NCBI RefSeq assembly: GCF_008312835.1
Contig: NZ_VSKS01000018.1
Coordinates: 105,703 to 169,702, forward strand
Length of the DNA stretch: 64,000 bases
Reading direction: 5' to 3'
Origin: Streptomyces marokkonensis
Lineage (GTDB): Bacteria; Actinomycetota; Actinomycetes; Streptomycetales; Streptomycetaceae
The first letter of the stretch is position 1. Every line of letters starts with the position of its first letter. The notes under the pieces are model-generated. The model made no database searches and was not told the origin of the DNA. It worked only from the letters and a program-made list of their open reading frames with translations. Made by a program: the position numbers and the translations under genes. Positions 36,293 to 46,070 of this stretch are shown piece after piece.

Positions 36293-36354
36293 CTCACCCC
36301 AGGCACGCCGTGCCAGAGAACGCGGCATCATGTGACAGGTATCACCGCTCACGT

Positions 36355-36461
36355 GTGACCCGCGATTTAGAGAGGTCACCCATGCGGCGATAACCTGCGA
36401 GACGGACATGCCGCGCGCTCGGACACCGTGTGCGCCTCCCTTGTGACACAGCGGACGTCAC
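36355..36461. promoter_or_regulatory. GTGAC-type dyads in the sucCD promoter region
   Basis: GTGACC (36355-36360) mirrors GGTCAC (36374-36379) across 13 bases, and GTGAC (36443-36447) mirrors GTCAC (36457-36461) across nine. They are candidate regulator sites for sucCD. The regulator is unknown. Confidence 0.4.
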
Positions 36462-36526
36462 GTTGCCCTTCGCGGCACGCCCACGCATCCAACGAACCGC
36501 GAGATCACTGATAGGGACGGAAGCGC

Positions 36527-37705
36527 GTGGACCTGTTCGAGTACCAGGCGAGGGACCTCTTCGCCAAGCACGATGTACCGGTGCTGGCCGGTGAAGTCAT
36601 CGACACGCCTGAGGCGGCCCGCGCAGCCACCGAGCGTCTCGGTGGCAAGTCCGTCGTCAAGGCCCAGGTGAAGGTCGGTGGCCGCGGCAAGGCCGGCGGC
36701 GTCAAGCTCGCCGCGACCCCGGACGAGGCCGTCGCCCGCGCGACGGACATCCTCGGCATGGACATCAAGGGCCACACGGTCCACAAGGTGATGATCGCCG
36801 AGACGGCCCCGGAGATCCTGGAGGAGTACTACGTCTCCTTCCTCCTCGACCGTGCCAACCGCACCTTCCTCTCCATCGCCTCCGTCGAGGGCGGCGTGGA
36901 GATCGAGGAGGTGGCGGCCACCCGTCCGGAGGCCGTCGCCAAGACCCCGATCGACGCCAACGAGGGTGTGACCCCCGCCAAGGCGCGCGAGATCGTCGAG
37001 GCCGCGAACTTCCCGGCCGAGGTCGCCGACAAGGTCGCCGACATCCTGGTCACCCTGTGGAAGACCTTCGTCGCCGAGGACGCGCTCCTCGTCGAGGTCA
37101 ACCCGCTGGCCAAGGTCGCCTCCGGTGACGTCATCGCCCTCGACGGCAAGGTGACCCTGGACGACAACGCCGAGTTCCGTCACCCCGACCACGAGGCCCT
37201 CCAGGACAAGGCCGCGGCCAACCCGCTCGAGGCCGCCGCCAAGGAGAAGAACCTCAACTACGTCAAGCTCGACGGCGAGGTCGGCATCATCGGCAACGGC
37301 GCGGGTCTCGTCATGAGCACCCTGGACGTCGTCGCCTACGCCGGTGAGGCGCACGGCGGCGTCAAGCCCGCCAACTTCCTCGACATCGGCGGCGGCGCCT
37401 CCGCCGCCGTCATGGCGAACGGCCTGGAGATCATCCTCGGCGACCCGGACGTCAAGTCCGTCTTCGTCAACGTCTTCGGCGGCATCACCGCCTGCGACGA
37501 GGTCGCCAACGGCATCGTGCAGGCGCTGCAGCTGCTCGCGGACAGGGGCGAGGAAGTCACCAAGCCCCTGGTCGTCCGTCTCGACGGCAACAACGCCGAG
37601 CTGGGTCGCAAGATCCTCTCCGACGCCAACCACCCGCTGGTGCAGCGCGTGGACACCATGGACGGCGCGGCCGACAAGGCCGCCGAGCTCGCGGCTGCGA
37701 AGTAA
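36527..37705 (+). CDS. sucC: Succinyl-CoA synthetase beta subunit
   Basis: SucC binds nucleotide and succinate and, with SucD, interconverts succinyl-CoA and succinate in the TCA cycle with ADP or GDP phosphorylation. The 392-residue protein begins [12 protein letters not shown] and has the ATP-grasp segment [12 protein letters not shown], then LVEVNPLA and the C-terminal [14 protein letters not shown]. Length is normal. GTG 36527 follows GGGACGGA. sucD starts 21 bases downstream in the same operon. Confidence 0.96.
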   Translation: MDLFEYQARDLFAKHDVPVLAGEVIDTPEAARAATERLGGKSVVKAQVKVGGRGKAGGVKLAATPDEAVARATDILGMDIKGHTVHKVMIAETAPEILEEYYVSFLLDRANRTFLSIASVEGGVEIEEVAATRPEAVAKTPIDANEGVTPAKAREIVEAANFPAEVADKVADILVTLWKTFVAEDALLVEVNPLAKVASGDVIALDGKVTLDDNAEFRHPDHEALQDKAAANPLEAAAKEKNLNYVKLDGEVGIIGNGAGLVMSTLDVVAYAGEAHGGVKPANFLDIGGGASAAVMANGLEIILGDPDVKSVFVNVFGGITACDEVANGIVQALQLLADRGEEVTKPLVVRLDGNNAELGRKILSDANHPLVQRVDTMDGAADKAAELAAAK

Positions 37706-37726
37706 GGAAGAGGGACTCAGACAGCC

Positions 37727-38611
37727 ATGGCTATCTTCCTCAACAAGGACTCCAAGGTCATCGTCCAGGGCATGACCGGTGCCACGGGCATGAAGCACAC
37801 CAAGCTCATGCTGGCCGACGGCACGAACATCGTCGGTGGCGTGAACCCCCGCAAGGCGGGCACGTCGGTCGACATCGACGGCAACGAGATCCCGGTCTTC
37901 GGCACGGTCGCCGAGGCGATGGAGAAGACGGGCGCCAACGTGTCCGTCCTCTTCGTGCCGCCGGCCTTCGCCAAGGCCGCCGTCGTCGAGGCCATCGACG
38001 CCGAGATCCCGCTCGCGGTCGTCATCACCGAGGGCATCGCGGTGCACGACTCCGCCGCCTTCTACGCGTACGCCGTGGAGAAGGGCAACAAGACCCGGAT
38101 CATCGGCCCCAACTGCCCGGGTCTGATCAGCCCCGGCCAGTCGAACGCCGGCATCATCCCGGGCGACATCACCAAGCCGGGCCGCATCGGCCTGGTCTCG
38201 AAGTCCGGCACGCTGACGTACCAGATGATGTACGAGCTGCGTGACATCGGCTTCTCCTCCGCCGTGGGCATCGGCGGCGACCCGGTCATCGGCACCACGC
38301 ACATCGACGCGCTCGCCGCGTTCGAGGCCGACCCCGACACCGACCTGATCGTGATGATCGGTGAGATCGGCGGCGACGCCGAGGAGCGGGCCGCGGCCTA
38401 CATCAAGGAGAACGTGAAGAAGCCGGTCGTCGGCTACGTCGCGGGCTTCACCGCGCCCGAGGGCAAGACCATGGGCCACGCCGGCGCCATCGTCTCCGGT
38501 TCCTCCGGCACGGCCGCCGCGAAGAAGGAGGCCCTCGAGGCCGCCGGCGTCAAGGTCGGCAAGACGCCGACCGAGACGGCGAAGCTGGCGCGCGCGATCC
38601 TCGCCGGCTGA
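37727..38611 (+). CDS. sucD: Succinyl-CoA synthetase alpha subunit
   Basis: SucD carries the CoA site and the phosphorylated histidine. The 294-residue protein has the Rossmann CoA-binding start [26 protein letters not shown] in the middle and the catalytic His251 in GHAGAIV. It is the second gene of the sucCD operon. A strong hairpin follows 24 bases after its stop. Confidence 0.97.
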   Translation: MAIFLNKDSKVIVQGMTGATGMKHTKLMLADGTNIVGGVNPRKAGTSVDIDGNEIPVFGTVAEAMEKTGANVSVLFVPPAFAKAAVVEAIDAEIPLAVVITEGIAVHDSAAFYAYAVEKGNKTRIIGPNCPGLISPGQSNAGIIPGDITKPGRIGLVSKSGTLTYQMMYELRDIGFSSAVGIGGDPVIGTTHIDALAAFEADPDTDLIVMIGEIGGDAEERAAAYIKENVKKPVVGYVAGFTAPEGKTMGHAGAIVSGSSGTAAAKKEALEAAGVKVGKTPTETAKLARAILAG

Positions 38612-38635
38612 GTCACTCGCACGGAGCACGGCACG

Positions 38636-38672
38636 GGTGGGCCCGTTCCCCGCAAGGGGGGACGGGCCCACC
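38636..38672. terminator. Strong terminator after sucD
   Basis: GGTGGGCCCGTTCCCC (38636-38651) pairs with 38657-38672, with one G-U pair and a five-base loop. It serves the convergent sucD and XRE-sigma-like genes. Confidence 0.8.
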
Positions 38673-38689
38673 GTCGTCGCCGCGCCGGG

Positions 38690-39850
38690 TCACCGCGCCT
38701 GCGGCAGCAGCCGTTCCGTTCCCCCCGGCAGCTCCTCCCGCAGACGGGCGCGCAGCTCCCGCTCGTCCTCCGACAGGGGGCCGGGCGCCATCCGCGGCGG
38801 TACACCCCGCACCGTCCCGCCCGGCGGCACCGGCGGCTCGTAGCGGGTGGGCGCCGTGTGCAGGGTGAGGCCCGTGGTGCCGATCAGGGCGACCGTGAAG
38901 GCGATGGCCGCCCGGGTCCGGAAACGCGCCCGGCGCTCGCTGCCGCCGCGCACCGCCGGCGGCTCGGCCGCCCGCAGCCGTCCGGTGGACGCCAGCTCGG
39001 CGAGCCGCTGGTGCAGCTCCCGCGGATCCGACAGCTCCGGCAGCCGGGCGGCGACGGTCTCCCGCGCGTGCGTCAGCCGGCCGGCCGTCGCCCGGGTGCT
39101 GGCCTCCGTCTCCGCGGCCGTCTCCGGCAGGTCGAGGCCGACCCCGTCGTACAGCAGAAGCGTGCGGCGGTACGGCGGCGGCAGACGCAGCAGCGTCTCC
39201 AGGAGCGCGCGGTCCTCCTCGTCGGGGGGCGGCGGTTCGGGCTGCCGGTGGCGGCGGCGGAACCGGTGCCACGGGGACAGCGCCCACTCGTACGCCGCCG
39301 CGCGCACCCACCCGGCCGGGTCCGGGTCCCGGGCCACCTCGGGCCAGCGGTCCCAGGCCAGCTGGAAGGCGCGCTCCACGGACTCGCGGGCGAGGTCGCG
39401 GCGGCCGCTGAGCAGATACGTCTGCCGGACGAGCGCCGGGGCGCAGAAGGAGTACAGGGCGTCGAAGGCCTGAGCGGGCGTCAGGCCGGGGCTCTCCTCG
39501 GCGGCCGGCGGGGGCGCCTGCGCGAACGCGGAGGGTTCCGGCGCGACCGCCGCGGGGTCGCCCGGCCCGTCCGGACACACCGTCACCACCGCGGCGTCCT
39601 CCTCCTGCCGACGACCGAGTACGGATGCCCCGGCGGCCTTCCCCACGGGCTCGGCCAGACCGGCCAGCAGCCTCGCGTACGCCTCCCGGTTCCGGCCGCG
39701 CGGCGTGCTGCGGCCGCACTCCCACGCACGCACGGTCCCGGGCCGTACGCCGACCCGCTCGGCGAGCTGAGCCCGCGTCAGCGAGCCCGCCTCGCGCAGG
39801 CGTCGGCGTTCCTTGGGCGGAGGAAGCGGGGTGGCAGGGCTCCGCGTCAC
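38690..39850 (-). CDS. XRE HTH - ECF-sigma-like - TM fusion regulator
   Basis: The 386-residue protein has three parts. Residues about 10-55 are an XRE helix-turn-helix (LTRAQLAERVGVRPGTVRAW). Residues about 125-290 resemble sigma-70 regions 2 and 4 (AFDALYSFCAPALVRQTYLL; AFQLAWDRWPEV; LLRLPPPYRRTLLLYDGVGL). A membrane helix follows at about 315-332 (AAIAFTVALIGTTGLTL) with a short outer tail. It is probably a membrane-bound transcription regulator. GTG 39850 follows GGAGGGG. A strikingly A/T-rich stretch lies just upstream. Confidence 0.72.
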   Translation of the reverse strand: MTRSPATPLPPPKERRRLREAGSLTRAQLAERVGVRPGTVRAWECGRSTPRGRNREAYARLLAGLAEPVGKAAGASVLGRRQEEDAAVVTVCPDGPGDPAAVAPEPSAFAQAPPPAAEESPGLTPAQAFDALYSFCAPALVRQTYLLSGRRDLARESVERAFQLAWDRWPEVARDPDPAGWVRAAAYEWALSPWHRFRRRHRQPEPPPPDEEDRALLETLLRLPPPYRRTLLLYDGVGLDLPETAAETEASTRATAGRLTHARETVAARLPELSDPRELHQRLAELASTGRLRAAEPPAVRGGSERRARFRTRAAIAFTVALIGTTGLTLHTAPTRYEPPVPPGGTVRGVPPRMAPGPLSEDERELRARLREELPGGTERLLPQAR

Positions 39851-39860
39851 CGGGCGCCCC

Positions 39861-39890
39861 TCCGTACAGAAAAGTACATAAACGTATATT
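39861..39890. promoter_or_regulatory. A/T-rich island with repeated GTAC motifs between divergent genes
   Basis: This 30-base stretch is about two-thirds A/T in DNA that is otherwise near 72% GC. It has GTAC at 39864 and 39874 and GTATATT at its end. It is a likely promoter and possible autoregulatory site of the XRE-fusion gene. Confidence 0.45.
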
Positions 39891-39946
39891 GAGCGACACA
39901 GCCGGGCTTCGCGCGTTACACCGGGAAAGCGCGTGTCGTTGGGAGC

Positions 39947-41635
39947 ATGGCGGGCGTGATCCAGATGACCGCTCGCCGTTCGACGCCGTCCGCCCTGCTC
40001 ACCCGGATGCGTGACCGCTCGCCCGGGCTGGCCTCCGGCTTCCTCGGCGGCGCCCTCGCGGCCGGGCTCGGACTCGCGGCGTTCACCGTGCTCGTGATGC
40101 TGCTGTGGATCAGCTCGCCCTACCCCGACAGCGGACCCGGCGGCGCCCTGCACATCGCGGCCGCGATGTGGCTGCTGGCGCACGGCGCCGAACTGGTCCG
40201 CGCCGACACCCTCTCCGGCGTCCCCGCCCCGATGGGCGTCCCCCCGCTGCTGCTGCTCGCGCTGCCGGTCTGGCTGCTGCACCGCGCGGCCCGCGACGCG
40301 GCCGACGCGGACGCGGGTGACGAGGCCCCGCTGGTCCCCGGCCGGACGGCGCTGGCGGGCGTCGTCCTCGGCTACCTCGCCGTCGGCGCGCCCACCGCGC
40401 TCTACGCCGCCGGCGGTGCGCTGCGGCCCGCGTGGGGGTGGACGGGGGTGTGCGTGCCGCTGCTCGCCGTGCTGGCCGCGGGGACGGGAGTGTGGTCGGC
40501 GTACGGCCGTCCGAGCGGCCCCCTGGAGCGGGTGCTGGGCCGGGTGCTGCCGAGGGGCCTGCGCCATCTGGTCCTCGGGCCGGACGGCCGGCCCGGGGTC
40601 GCGGCGCGGGCCGCGACGGCCGGGGCGACGGTCCTGGTGGGCGGCGGGGCGCTGCTCCTCGCGGTGTCACTGGGGTGGCACGGCGGGGAGACCCGGGCGG
40701 CGCTCCTGCGACTGACCGAGGGCTGGTCGGGCTGGGTGGCCGTGCTGCTGCTCTGCGTCGCGCTGGCGCCGAACGCCGCGGTGTGGGCGGCGGCCTACGC
40801 CCTCGGCCCCGGCTTCCTGCTCGGCGACGCCACCCCGGTGACTCCGCTCGCCTCCGCGCCGGCCCCACCACTGCCGCCGTTCCCCCTGCTCGCGGCGGTA
40901 CCGGACGCGGGAGAGGGTACGCCGGTGAACTGGGCGGCCGCGGCGGTTCCGGTGGCGGCCGGGGTGGTGGCGGGGTGGTACGTGGGCCGGGGCGCCACGA
41001 TCAGCGGGCGGGCGCCGGCCCCCGTCTGGACGCCCGGCCGGACCGCGGGCGCGGCGGTGCTGGCGGCCGTGCTGTGCGGGGCCCTGCTGTCGGTGCTCGC
41101 CGCGCTCGCGGGCGGTCCGCTGGGAGTGGCGGCGCTCTCCCGGTTCGGCCCGGTGTGGTGGCAGGTGGGGGCGGCGACACTGGTGTGGCTCGCGTTCACG
41201 GCGGTCGCGACGTCGCTGGCGGTACGGGCCTGGCGGGCCCGCCCGCTGGCCGGCGCCCCGCCGGCACGGATCCCGGGACCCGGCAGCCCGGGCCCACGAC
41301 TTCCGCGCGCCGGCCACCCGGGCGGCCGGCGGTCCCGTTCCTTCCGCTTCGGCGCGGGGGGCGGCCGGGGGACAACGGCCGCCGGACGCGCGCGACGGCA
41401 ACCGGCGCCCGCGATCCCGGAGGACGACCCGGGCGAGCCGTACCTGCTCCTCGACCACGACATCCTGGACGTCGCCCGCGACGGAGCTCCGCACCGGAGC
41501 CCCGCCCCGTCCGCCGAACCCGGGCCACCGGCGACGGCACCCGGGGTGCCCGCCGCGTCCGGGGCCGGCGAGCCGTACCCGCTCCCCGGCGGCGACGACC
41601 TGGACCACGTCCGTGATCGCGCCGACGAGCGCTAG
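39947..41635 (+). CDS. Polytopic membrane protein, DUF6350/PerM-like
   Basis: The 562-residue protein has about nine membrane helices between residues 30 and 430, separated by Pro/Gly-rich loops, and a disordered cytoplasmic tail of 130 residues with two similar acidic EPYLL/EPYPL segments. It resembles actinobacterial DUF6350 proteins linked to cell division (PerM in mycobacteria); this link is from memory. ATG 39947 has GGGAG immediately upstream; ATG 39965 is an alternative. It is divergent from the XRE-fusion regulator. Confidence 0.7.
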   Translation: MAGVIQMTARRSTPSALLTRMRDRSPGLASGFLGGALAAGLGLAAFTVLVMLLWISSPYPDSGPGGALHIAAAMWLLAHGAELVRADTLSGVPAPMGVPPLLLLALPVWLLHRAARDAADADAGDEAPLVPGRTALAGVVLGYLAVGAPTALYAAGGALRPAWGWTGVCVPLLAVLAAGTGVWSAYGRPSGPLERVLGRVLPRGLRHLVLGPDGRPGVAARAATAGATVLVGGGALLLAVSLGWHGGETRAALLRLTEGWSGWVAVLLLCVALAPNAAVWAAAYALGPGFLLGDATPVTPLASAPAPPLPPFPLLAAVPDAGEGTPVNWAAAAVPVAAGVVAGWYVGRGATISGRAPAPVWTPGRTAGAAVLAAVLCGALLSVLAALAGGPLGVAALSRFGPVWWQVGAATLVWLAFTAVATSLAVRAWRARPLAGAPPARIPGPGSPGPRLPRAGHPGGRRSRSFRFGAGGGRGTTAAGRARRQPAPAIPEDDPGEPYLLLDHDILDVARDGAPHRSPAPSAEPGPPATAPGVPAASGAGEPYPLPGGDDLDHVRDRADER

Positions 41636-41663
41636 GCCGGCACGGACCGGGTCTGCACGGCCA

Positions 41664-42446
41664 CTACCCCTCGTCCAGCAGGCCGCGGAGCTCCTCCGGC
41701 AGGAGGTCGCTGCAGCCCTGGCGCGCCTCCTGGGTGAGGGCGTCGTTGGTGCAGGTGTAGTAGTCGCTGTACACGAGCTGGGCGGCGAAGGACGCGGCGA
41801 CCAGCGCGAGCGCCAGGGACGCGGTGACCAGACCGCTCACCGCTGCCGTGGTCTGCGGGCGGCCCTTCTGCTCGGGCGCCGGGGAGTCCGGGTCCTGCGC
41901 ACGGGGCTTGGCGCGCAGGGCGCTGATGCCCCAGTACAGGGCGAGCGCACCCAGCAGCAGCGCGACGTACGGCCAGCTGAACAGGGCGAAGAAGAAGGCC
42001 CACATGCCGGACAGCAGGGCGTACCGCGCCCTGCGCTGGGCCGGGTCCGTGGGGTCCCAGCGCGGTCCGGGGCTCTGGGAGCCGCCGCCCTGCCCCTCGG
42101 GGCCGCGCGGGCGCTCGCCGAAGCCGCCGGGGGAGCGGCCGGGCTGGCGGTCGCTCCAGTTCCGGCCCCAGGGAGAGCGGCCGCCCTCCCCGCCCGAGGG
42201 GTGCCTCGGCTGCCACGGCCGGTCGGGAGTCCCCTCCGGCGGCGGTGCGAACGGGTTGTCGTCCTGGGAGCCCTGCGTACCCCCGGAGCCCTCCGAGTCG
42301 CGGCGCCGGTCGTCGCCGCTGCCCCGGCCCTGGGGCGCGTCGGGCGGGGAGGAGGGGCGCTCCCGCAGCAGCACGGCGCCACGCTCCCCTCCCTGGGCCG
42401 ACTGCTGGGGGAACGTGAGGAGTCGCAGGCTGCGGTACGGCGTCAA
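41664..42446 (-). CDS. Membrane protein with disordered N-terminus and DUF4190-like helices
   Basis: The 260-residue protein has about 130 residues of Gly/Pro/Arg/Ser-rich low-complexity sequence, then three membrane helices (about 143-160, 162-178, 203-225). A short outer domain with two Cys ([16 protein letters not shown]) ends it. No enzyme motif is seen. The start is taken as TTG 42446 with AGGGGAAG upstream; a later GTG is possible. It converges on the PerM-like gene. Confidence 0.65.
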   Translation of the reverse strand: MTPYRSLRLLTFPQQSAQGGERGAVLLRERPSSPPDAPQGRGSGDDRRRDSEGSGGTQGSQDDNPFAPPPEGTPDRPWQPRHPSGGEGGRSPWGRNWSDRQPGRSPGGFGERPRGPEGQGGGSQSPGPRWDPTDPAQRRARYALLSGMWAFFFALFSWPYVALLLGALALYWGISALRAKPRAQDPDSPAPEQKGRPQTTAAVSGLVTASLALALVAASFAAQLVYSDYYTCTNDALTQEARQGCSDLLPEELRGLLDEG

Positions 42447-42710
42447 GTGAGCGTCTTCCCCTTAATGAAGCACGGCGTGGTCCGGCGCAACCGCCTCGCA
42501 CGACGTATCGACTACGACTGAGCTGTGAGCTGGTGCGTTCCCGTCAGCTCTCCAGGCCCGGGTCCGTCATCCTGTGAACGCTCGGTGCGCGGGCGGCGTT
42601 CCCACGCGCCCCCAGCGTTCCCGGACCGGCTTTCGGGGACCGGCTCGTCCCAGACGCTACCTTCCGGCCACGCCCCCGTCCCCCGGGGGCCGCCCGGTGT
42701 GCCGGTATCG

Positions 42711-42738
42711 TTGCTGACGGTCGGCCGCTTCGTAGGCT
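42711..42738 (+). promoter_or_regulatory. Probable purNH promoter
   Basis: TTGCTG (42711-42716) and TAGGCT (42733-42738) are 16 bases apart. The predicted start is about 80 bases before the purN GTG. Confidence 0.5.
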
Positions 42739-42761
42739 TCCCCGTATCCGGGACCACGAAG

Positions 42762-42775
42762 CATTCGTATGAATG
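42762..42775 (+). promoter_or_regulatory. Palindrome CATTC-GTAT-GAATG in the purN leader
   Basis: CATTC and GAATG are exact complements around GTAT. It falls about 17 bases downstream of the predicted purNH start, the right place for a repressor site or small hairpin. Confidence 0.45.
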
Positions 42776-42827
42776 TACAAGCGCTGTGCCGCCGACCGTA
42801 CAGACGCTCCCGAGAAAGGGCCCCACC

Positions 42828-43466
42828 GTGGCCGCCAAGCCCGTGGCCGAGCGCGCCAGGCGTCTCGTCGTGCTGGTCTCCGGATCCGGCACCAATCTGC
42901 AGGCGCTCCTCGACGAGATCGCCGCCACCGGCGCCGAGGCGTACGGCGCCGAGATCGTGGCCGTCGGCGCCGACCGCGAGGGCATCGAGGGACTGGCCCG
43001 CGCCGAGCGCGCCGGGCTGCCGACCTTCGTGTGCAGGGTCAAGGACCACCCGACCCGCGAGGCGTGGGACGCGGCGCTCGCCGAGGCCGTCGCCGCCCAC
43101 GAGCCCGACCTCGTGGTGTCCGCCGGGTTCATGAAGATCGTGGGGAAGGAGTTCCTCGCGCGCTTCGGCGGGCGGTTCGTCAACACCCACCCCGCCCTGC
43201 TGCCCAGTTTCCCCGGGGCCCACGGCGTACGGGACGCGCTCGCGTACGGCGCCAGGGTCACCGGCTGCACCGTCCACTTCGTCGACGACGGCGTCGACAC
43301 CGGGCCGATCATCGCGCAGGGCGTGGTGGAGGTACGGGACGAGGACGACGAGAGCGCTCTGCACGAGCGCATCAAGGAAGTCGAGCGAAGGCTGCTCGTC
43401 GAGGTCGTGGGGCGGCTCGCCCGCAACGGCTATCGCATTGAGGGACGAAAGGTAGTTATCCAGTGA
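42828..43466 (+). CDS. purN: Phosphoribosylglycinamide formyltransferase
   Basis: PurN adds a formyl group from 10-formyl-tetrahydrofolate to GAR, step three of purine synthesis. The 212-residue protein shows [14 protein letters not shown] for phosphate binding. The catalytic Asn and His are in [13 protein letters not shown] and GAHG, with the Asp in [14 protein letters not shown] 42828 follows GAGAAAGG; the longer open frame upstream lacks family sequence. Its stop overlaps the purH start (GTGA). Confidence 0.95.
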   Translation: MAAKPVAERARRLVVLVSGSGTNLQALLDEIAATGAEAYGAEIVAVGADREGIEGLARAERAGLPTFVCRVKDHPTREAWDAALAEAVAAHEPDLVVSAGFMKIVGKEFLARFGGRFVNTHPALLPSFPGAHGVRDALAYGARVTGCTVHFVDDGVDTGPIIAQGVVEVRDEDDESALHERIKEVERRLLVEVVGRLARNGYRIEGRKVVIQ

Positions 43467-45049
43467 CCGCCGAGAGCAACAAGCGGGCCATCCGACGGGC
43501 GCTCGTCAGCGTCTACGACAAGACCGGCCTCGAGGACCTCGCGCGCGGCCTGCACGAGGCCGGCGTGGAGCTCGTCTCCACCGGGTCCACCGCCGCGAAG
43601 ATCGCCGCCGCGGGCGTCCCCGTCACCAAGGTCGAGGAGCTCACCGGCTTCCCCGAGTGCCTGGACGGCCGCGTCAAGACCCTGCACCCGAAGGTCCACG
43701 CCGGCATCCTCGCCGACCTGCGCCTGGAGGACCACCGGCAGCAGCTGACCGAGCTGGGTGTGGAGCCGTTCGACCTCGTCGTCGTCAACCTCTACCCGTT
43801 CCGCGAGACCGTCGCCTCCGGCGCCACGCCCGACGAGTGCGTGGAGCAGATCGACATCGGTGGCCCCTCCATGGTGCGCGCCGCCGCCAAGAACCACCCG
43901 TCCGTCGCGGTCGTCACCAGCCCGGCGCGGTACGCCGACGTCCTTGCGGCCGTCCGCGACGGCGGCTTCGACCTGACCACCCGCAAGCGCCTCGCCGCGG
44001 AGGCCTTCCAGCACACGGCCACGTACGACGTGGCGGTCGCCTCGTGGTTCGCCTCGTCCTACGCGCCGGTGGACGCTGCGGCCGACAGCGGCTCCGCCGC
44101 GGGGCGGTTCCCGGACTTCCTCGGCGCGACCTGGGAGCGCAAGAACACCCTCCGCTACGGCGAGAACCCGCACCAGCCGGCCGCCCTGTACGTGTCGGGG
44201 ACGGGCGGCCTCGCCGAGGCCGAGCAGCTGCACGGCAAGGAGATGTCGTACAACAACTACACCGACACGGACGCCGCCCTGCGTGCCGCGTACGACCACG
44301 ACGCCCCGGCCGTCGCGATCATCAAGCACGCCAACCCGTGCGGCATCGCGGTCGGCGCGGACGTCGCGGAGGCGCACCGCAAGGCGCACGCCTGCGACCC
44401 GCTGTCGGCGTTCGGCGGTGTCATCGCGGTCAACCGTCCGGTGTCCAGGGAGATGGCCGAGCAGGTCGCGGAGATCTTCACCGAGGTCATCGTCGCGCCG
44501 GACTACGAGGAGGGGGCCCTCGACGCCCTCACCAAGAAGAAGAACATCCGCGTCCTGCGCGCCCCCGAGGCCCCGTCCGCCCCGGTCGAGGTCAAGCCGA
44601 TCGACGGTGGCGCCCTCCTCCAGGTCACCGACCGCCTCCAGGCCGAGGGCGACGACCCGGCGACCTGGACGCTGGCCACCGGCGAGGCCCTCTCCGAGGC
44701 GGAGCTGGCCGACCTCGCCTTCGCCTGGAGGGCCTGCCGCGCGGTGAAGTCCAACGCCATCCTGCTCGCCAAGGACGGCGCCTCCGTCGGCGTCGGCATG
44801 GGCCAGGTCAACCGCGTCGACTCCGCGAAGCTGGCGGTGGAGCGCGCCGGCGCCGAGCGCGCGCGAGGGTCCTACGCCGCCTCCGACGCGTTCTTCCCGT
44901 TCCCCGACGGCCTGGAGATCCTCACCGGGGCCGGGGTGAAGGCCGTGGTCCAGCCCGGCGGTTCGGTCCGCGACGAACTCGTCGTCGAGGCCGCGAAGAA
45001 GGCGGGCGTGACGATGTACTTCACGGGCACGCGCCACTTCTTCCACTGA
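43463..45049 (+). CDS. purH: Bifunctional AICAR transformylase/IMP cyclohydrolase
   Basis: PurH performs the last two steps to IMP. The 528-residue protein has the N-terminal cyclohydrolase domain ([32 protein letters not shown]) and the C-terminal transformylase, with [11 protein letters not shown] and the ending TGTRHFFH. Length is normal. It is coupled to purN by a four-base overlap, so both folate-dependent formyl transfers are made together. The stop codon lies inside a 7-base tandem repeat. Confidence 0.97.
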   Translation: MTAESNKRAIRRALVSVYDKTGLEDLARGLHEAGVELVSTGSTAAKIAAAGVPVTKVEELTGFPECLDGRVKTLHPKVHAGILADLRLEDHRQQLTELGVEPFDLVVVNLYPFRETVASGATPDECVEQIDIGGPSMVRAAAKNHPSVAVVTSPARYADVLAAVRDGGFDLTTRKRLAAEAFQHTATYDVAVASWFASSYAPVDAAADSGSAAGRFPDFLGATWERKNTLRYGENPHQPAALYVSGTGGLAEAEQLHGKEMSYNNYTDTDAALRAAYDHDAPAVAIIKHANPCGIAVGADVAEAHRKAHACDPLSAFGGVIAVNRPVSREMAEQVAEIFTEVIVAPDYEEGALDALTKKKNIRVLRAPEAPSAPVEVKPIDGGALLQVTDRLQAEGDDPATWTLATGEALSEAELADLAFAWRACRAVKSNAILLAKDGASVGVGMGQVNRVDSAKLAVERAGAERARGSYAASDAFFPFPDGLEILTGAGVKAVVQPGGSVRDELVVEAAKKAGVTMYFTGTRHFFH

Positions 45050-45073
45050 CCGCTGACCGCTGACCGCTGACGG
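45046..45073 (+). repeat. Heptanucleotide tandem repeat (CTGACCG) over the purH stop
   Basis: Three exact copies and one variant (CTGACGG) run from 45046. Because the unit is seven bases, its TGA appears in all three frames. The purH stop is the TGA of the first copy. Confidence 0.75.
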
Positions 45074-45093
45074 CTGGCGGTTGTCGGCTGACG

Positions 45094-45149
45094 TCACGCC
45101 CAGGGGCCGTGTCCCACCACCGAAGGTGGGACACGGCCCCTGGGCGTGA
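45094..45149. terminator. Perfect 25-bp hairpin after purH
   Basis: The arm 45094-45118 (starting TCACGCCCAGGGG) pairs without mismatch to 45125-45149 over a six-base loop. It is the longest stem in the window. It sits between the convergent purH and small membrane protein genes and should stop both. Confidence 0.9.
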
Positions 45150-45185
45150 GACGGCGCGGACGTCCAGCGGTTCCGCGCCGGTGAT

Positions 45186-45776
45186 TCAGTACCGCGGTCG
45201 CCTGAACCATTCCGCGCTGGTCCGCTTCGCCGCGAAGACGATCACCAGGATCGAGACGATCATGATGACCAGGCCGAGGCCGTAGAGGGCCAGCGAGAAG
45301 ATGCCGCTGACGATCGCGAACGAGGCGTACACGATCGAGCAGACGCGGACGCCGTTGCCGCCCTTGGCGTACTGCAGCAGCAGCACCAGGCCGAGGATCG
45401 CGAACACGGCGGCCAGGCCGAGGAAGAAGACGACGACGCCCTTGCCCAGGTCGGCGTAGCGCTCGGCCTCGGCGTCACCGGTGATGCCGGCCTCGAGCAT
45501 CGTCATGTCCCAGTCGGCGAGCGCCTTGCCGTACGCCGCCGCGATGATGACGTGCGCCACGGCGATGACCGCGAGCAGGATCTGCGCGGCACGCGTGAGG
45601 CCGGGCATCTGCGTGGGGGCGTAACCGCCGCCGTACGGCTGGGACACCGGCGGGGCCGCGGGGTAGCCGTAGCCCTGCTGCGGGACGCCGGGCTGCTGGG
45701 GGTAGCCGTAGCCGGGTCCGGCCGGGGGCTGCTGGGGCGGCTGCCCGTAGGGGTTGTTCGGGTCGCCGAAACTCAT
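45186..45776 (-). CDS. Small membrane protein with Pro/Gln/Tyr-rich N-terminus
   Basis: The 196-residue protein has about 55 residues with [10 protein letters not shown]-like repeats facing the cytoplasm, then four membrane helices (about 62-80, 113-135, 140-158, 160-180). It ends in a basic tail. Its layout fits the DUF4064-type proteins common in actinobacteria; function unknown. ATG 45776. Confidence 0.75.
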   Translation of the reverse strand: MSFGDPNNPYGQPPQQPPAGPGYGYPQQPGVPQQGYGYPAAPPVSQPYGGGYAPTQMPGLTRAAQILLAVIAVAHVIIAAAYGKALADWDMTMLEAGITGDAEAERYADLGKGVVVFFLGLAAVFAILGLVLLLQYAKGGNGVRVCSIVYASFAIVSGIFSLALYGLGLVIMIVSILVIVFAAKRTSAEWFRRPRY

Positions 45777-45935
45777 GGCGGTTCTTCCTCCGTTGCGCTT
45801 CAGGTGCGGGGACGACGCGAGGGCCGGCGCGGAGGAAGGTTCACAGATGCGGTCCGTCCCCCCGGTTCTGCCCGCGGCACTGTGCCACTCATCGTTCTTG
45901 ACCGTTCCTTTCCTTGTCCAGCCGTACGCCGTATG

Positions 45936-45953
45936 TGTTGTGCAAGTGCAACA
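45936..45953. promoter_or_regulatory. Dyad TGTTG-N8-CAACA upstream of folD
   Basis: The five-base arms are exact complements and the centre holds the direct repeat GTGCAAGTGCAA. Candidate operator for folD or the divergent membrane protein. Confidence 0.35.
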
Positions 45954-46033
45954 TCACTGATCTTGGGCGGATTCGGGTGGAAGAGGTCCGGCCGCGGGCC
46001 GCGGGCCCCGCGACGGACCGGAATGCGGGCGGA

Positions 46034-46064
46034 TTGGAACAGGGGACCGGTCATCCGCGAGGAT
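46034..46064 (+). promoter_or_regulatory. folD promoter, leaderless
   Basis: TTGGAA (46034) and GAGGAT (46059) are 19 bases apart. The -10 ends six bases before the folD ATG, so the mRNA probably begins at the start codon, and no ribosome site is visible. Confidence 0.55.
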
Positions 46065-46070
46065 GGGGCC

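Larger units (their letters stand above)
35934..36526. other. 593-base region upstream of sucC
   Basis: No gene seen. It contains a 13-bp hairpin (36257-36292) and several GTGAC-type dyads (36355-36379 and 36443-36461), listed separately. The last 200 bases are less GC-rich and should hold the sucCD promoter. Confidence 0.5.
42447..42827. other. 381-base region upstream of purN
   Basis: No gene seen. It carries a fair promoter at 42711-42738 and an A/T-rich palindrome at 42762-42775, both listed separately. Confidence 0.5.
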
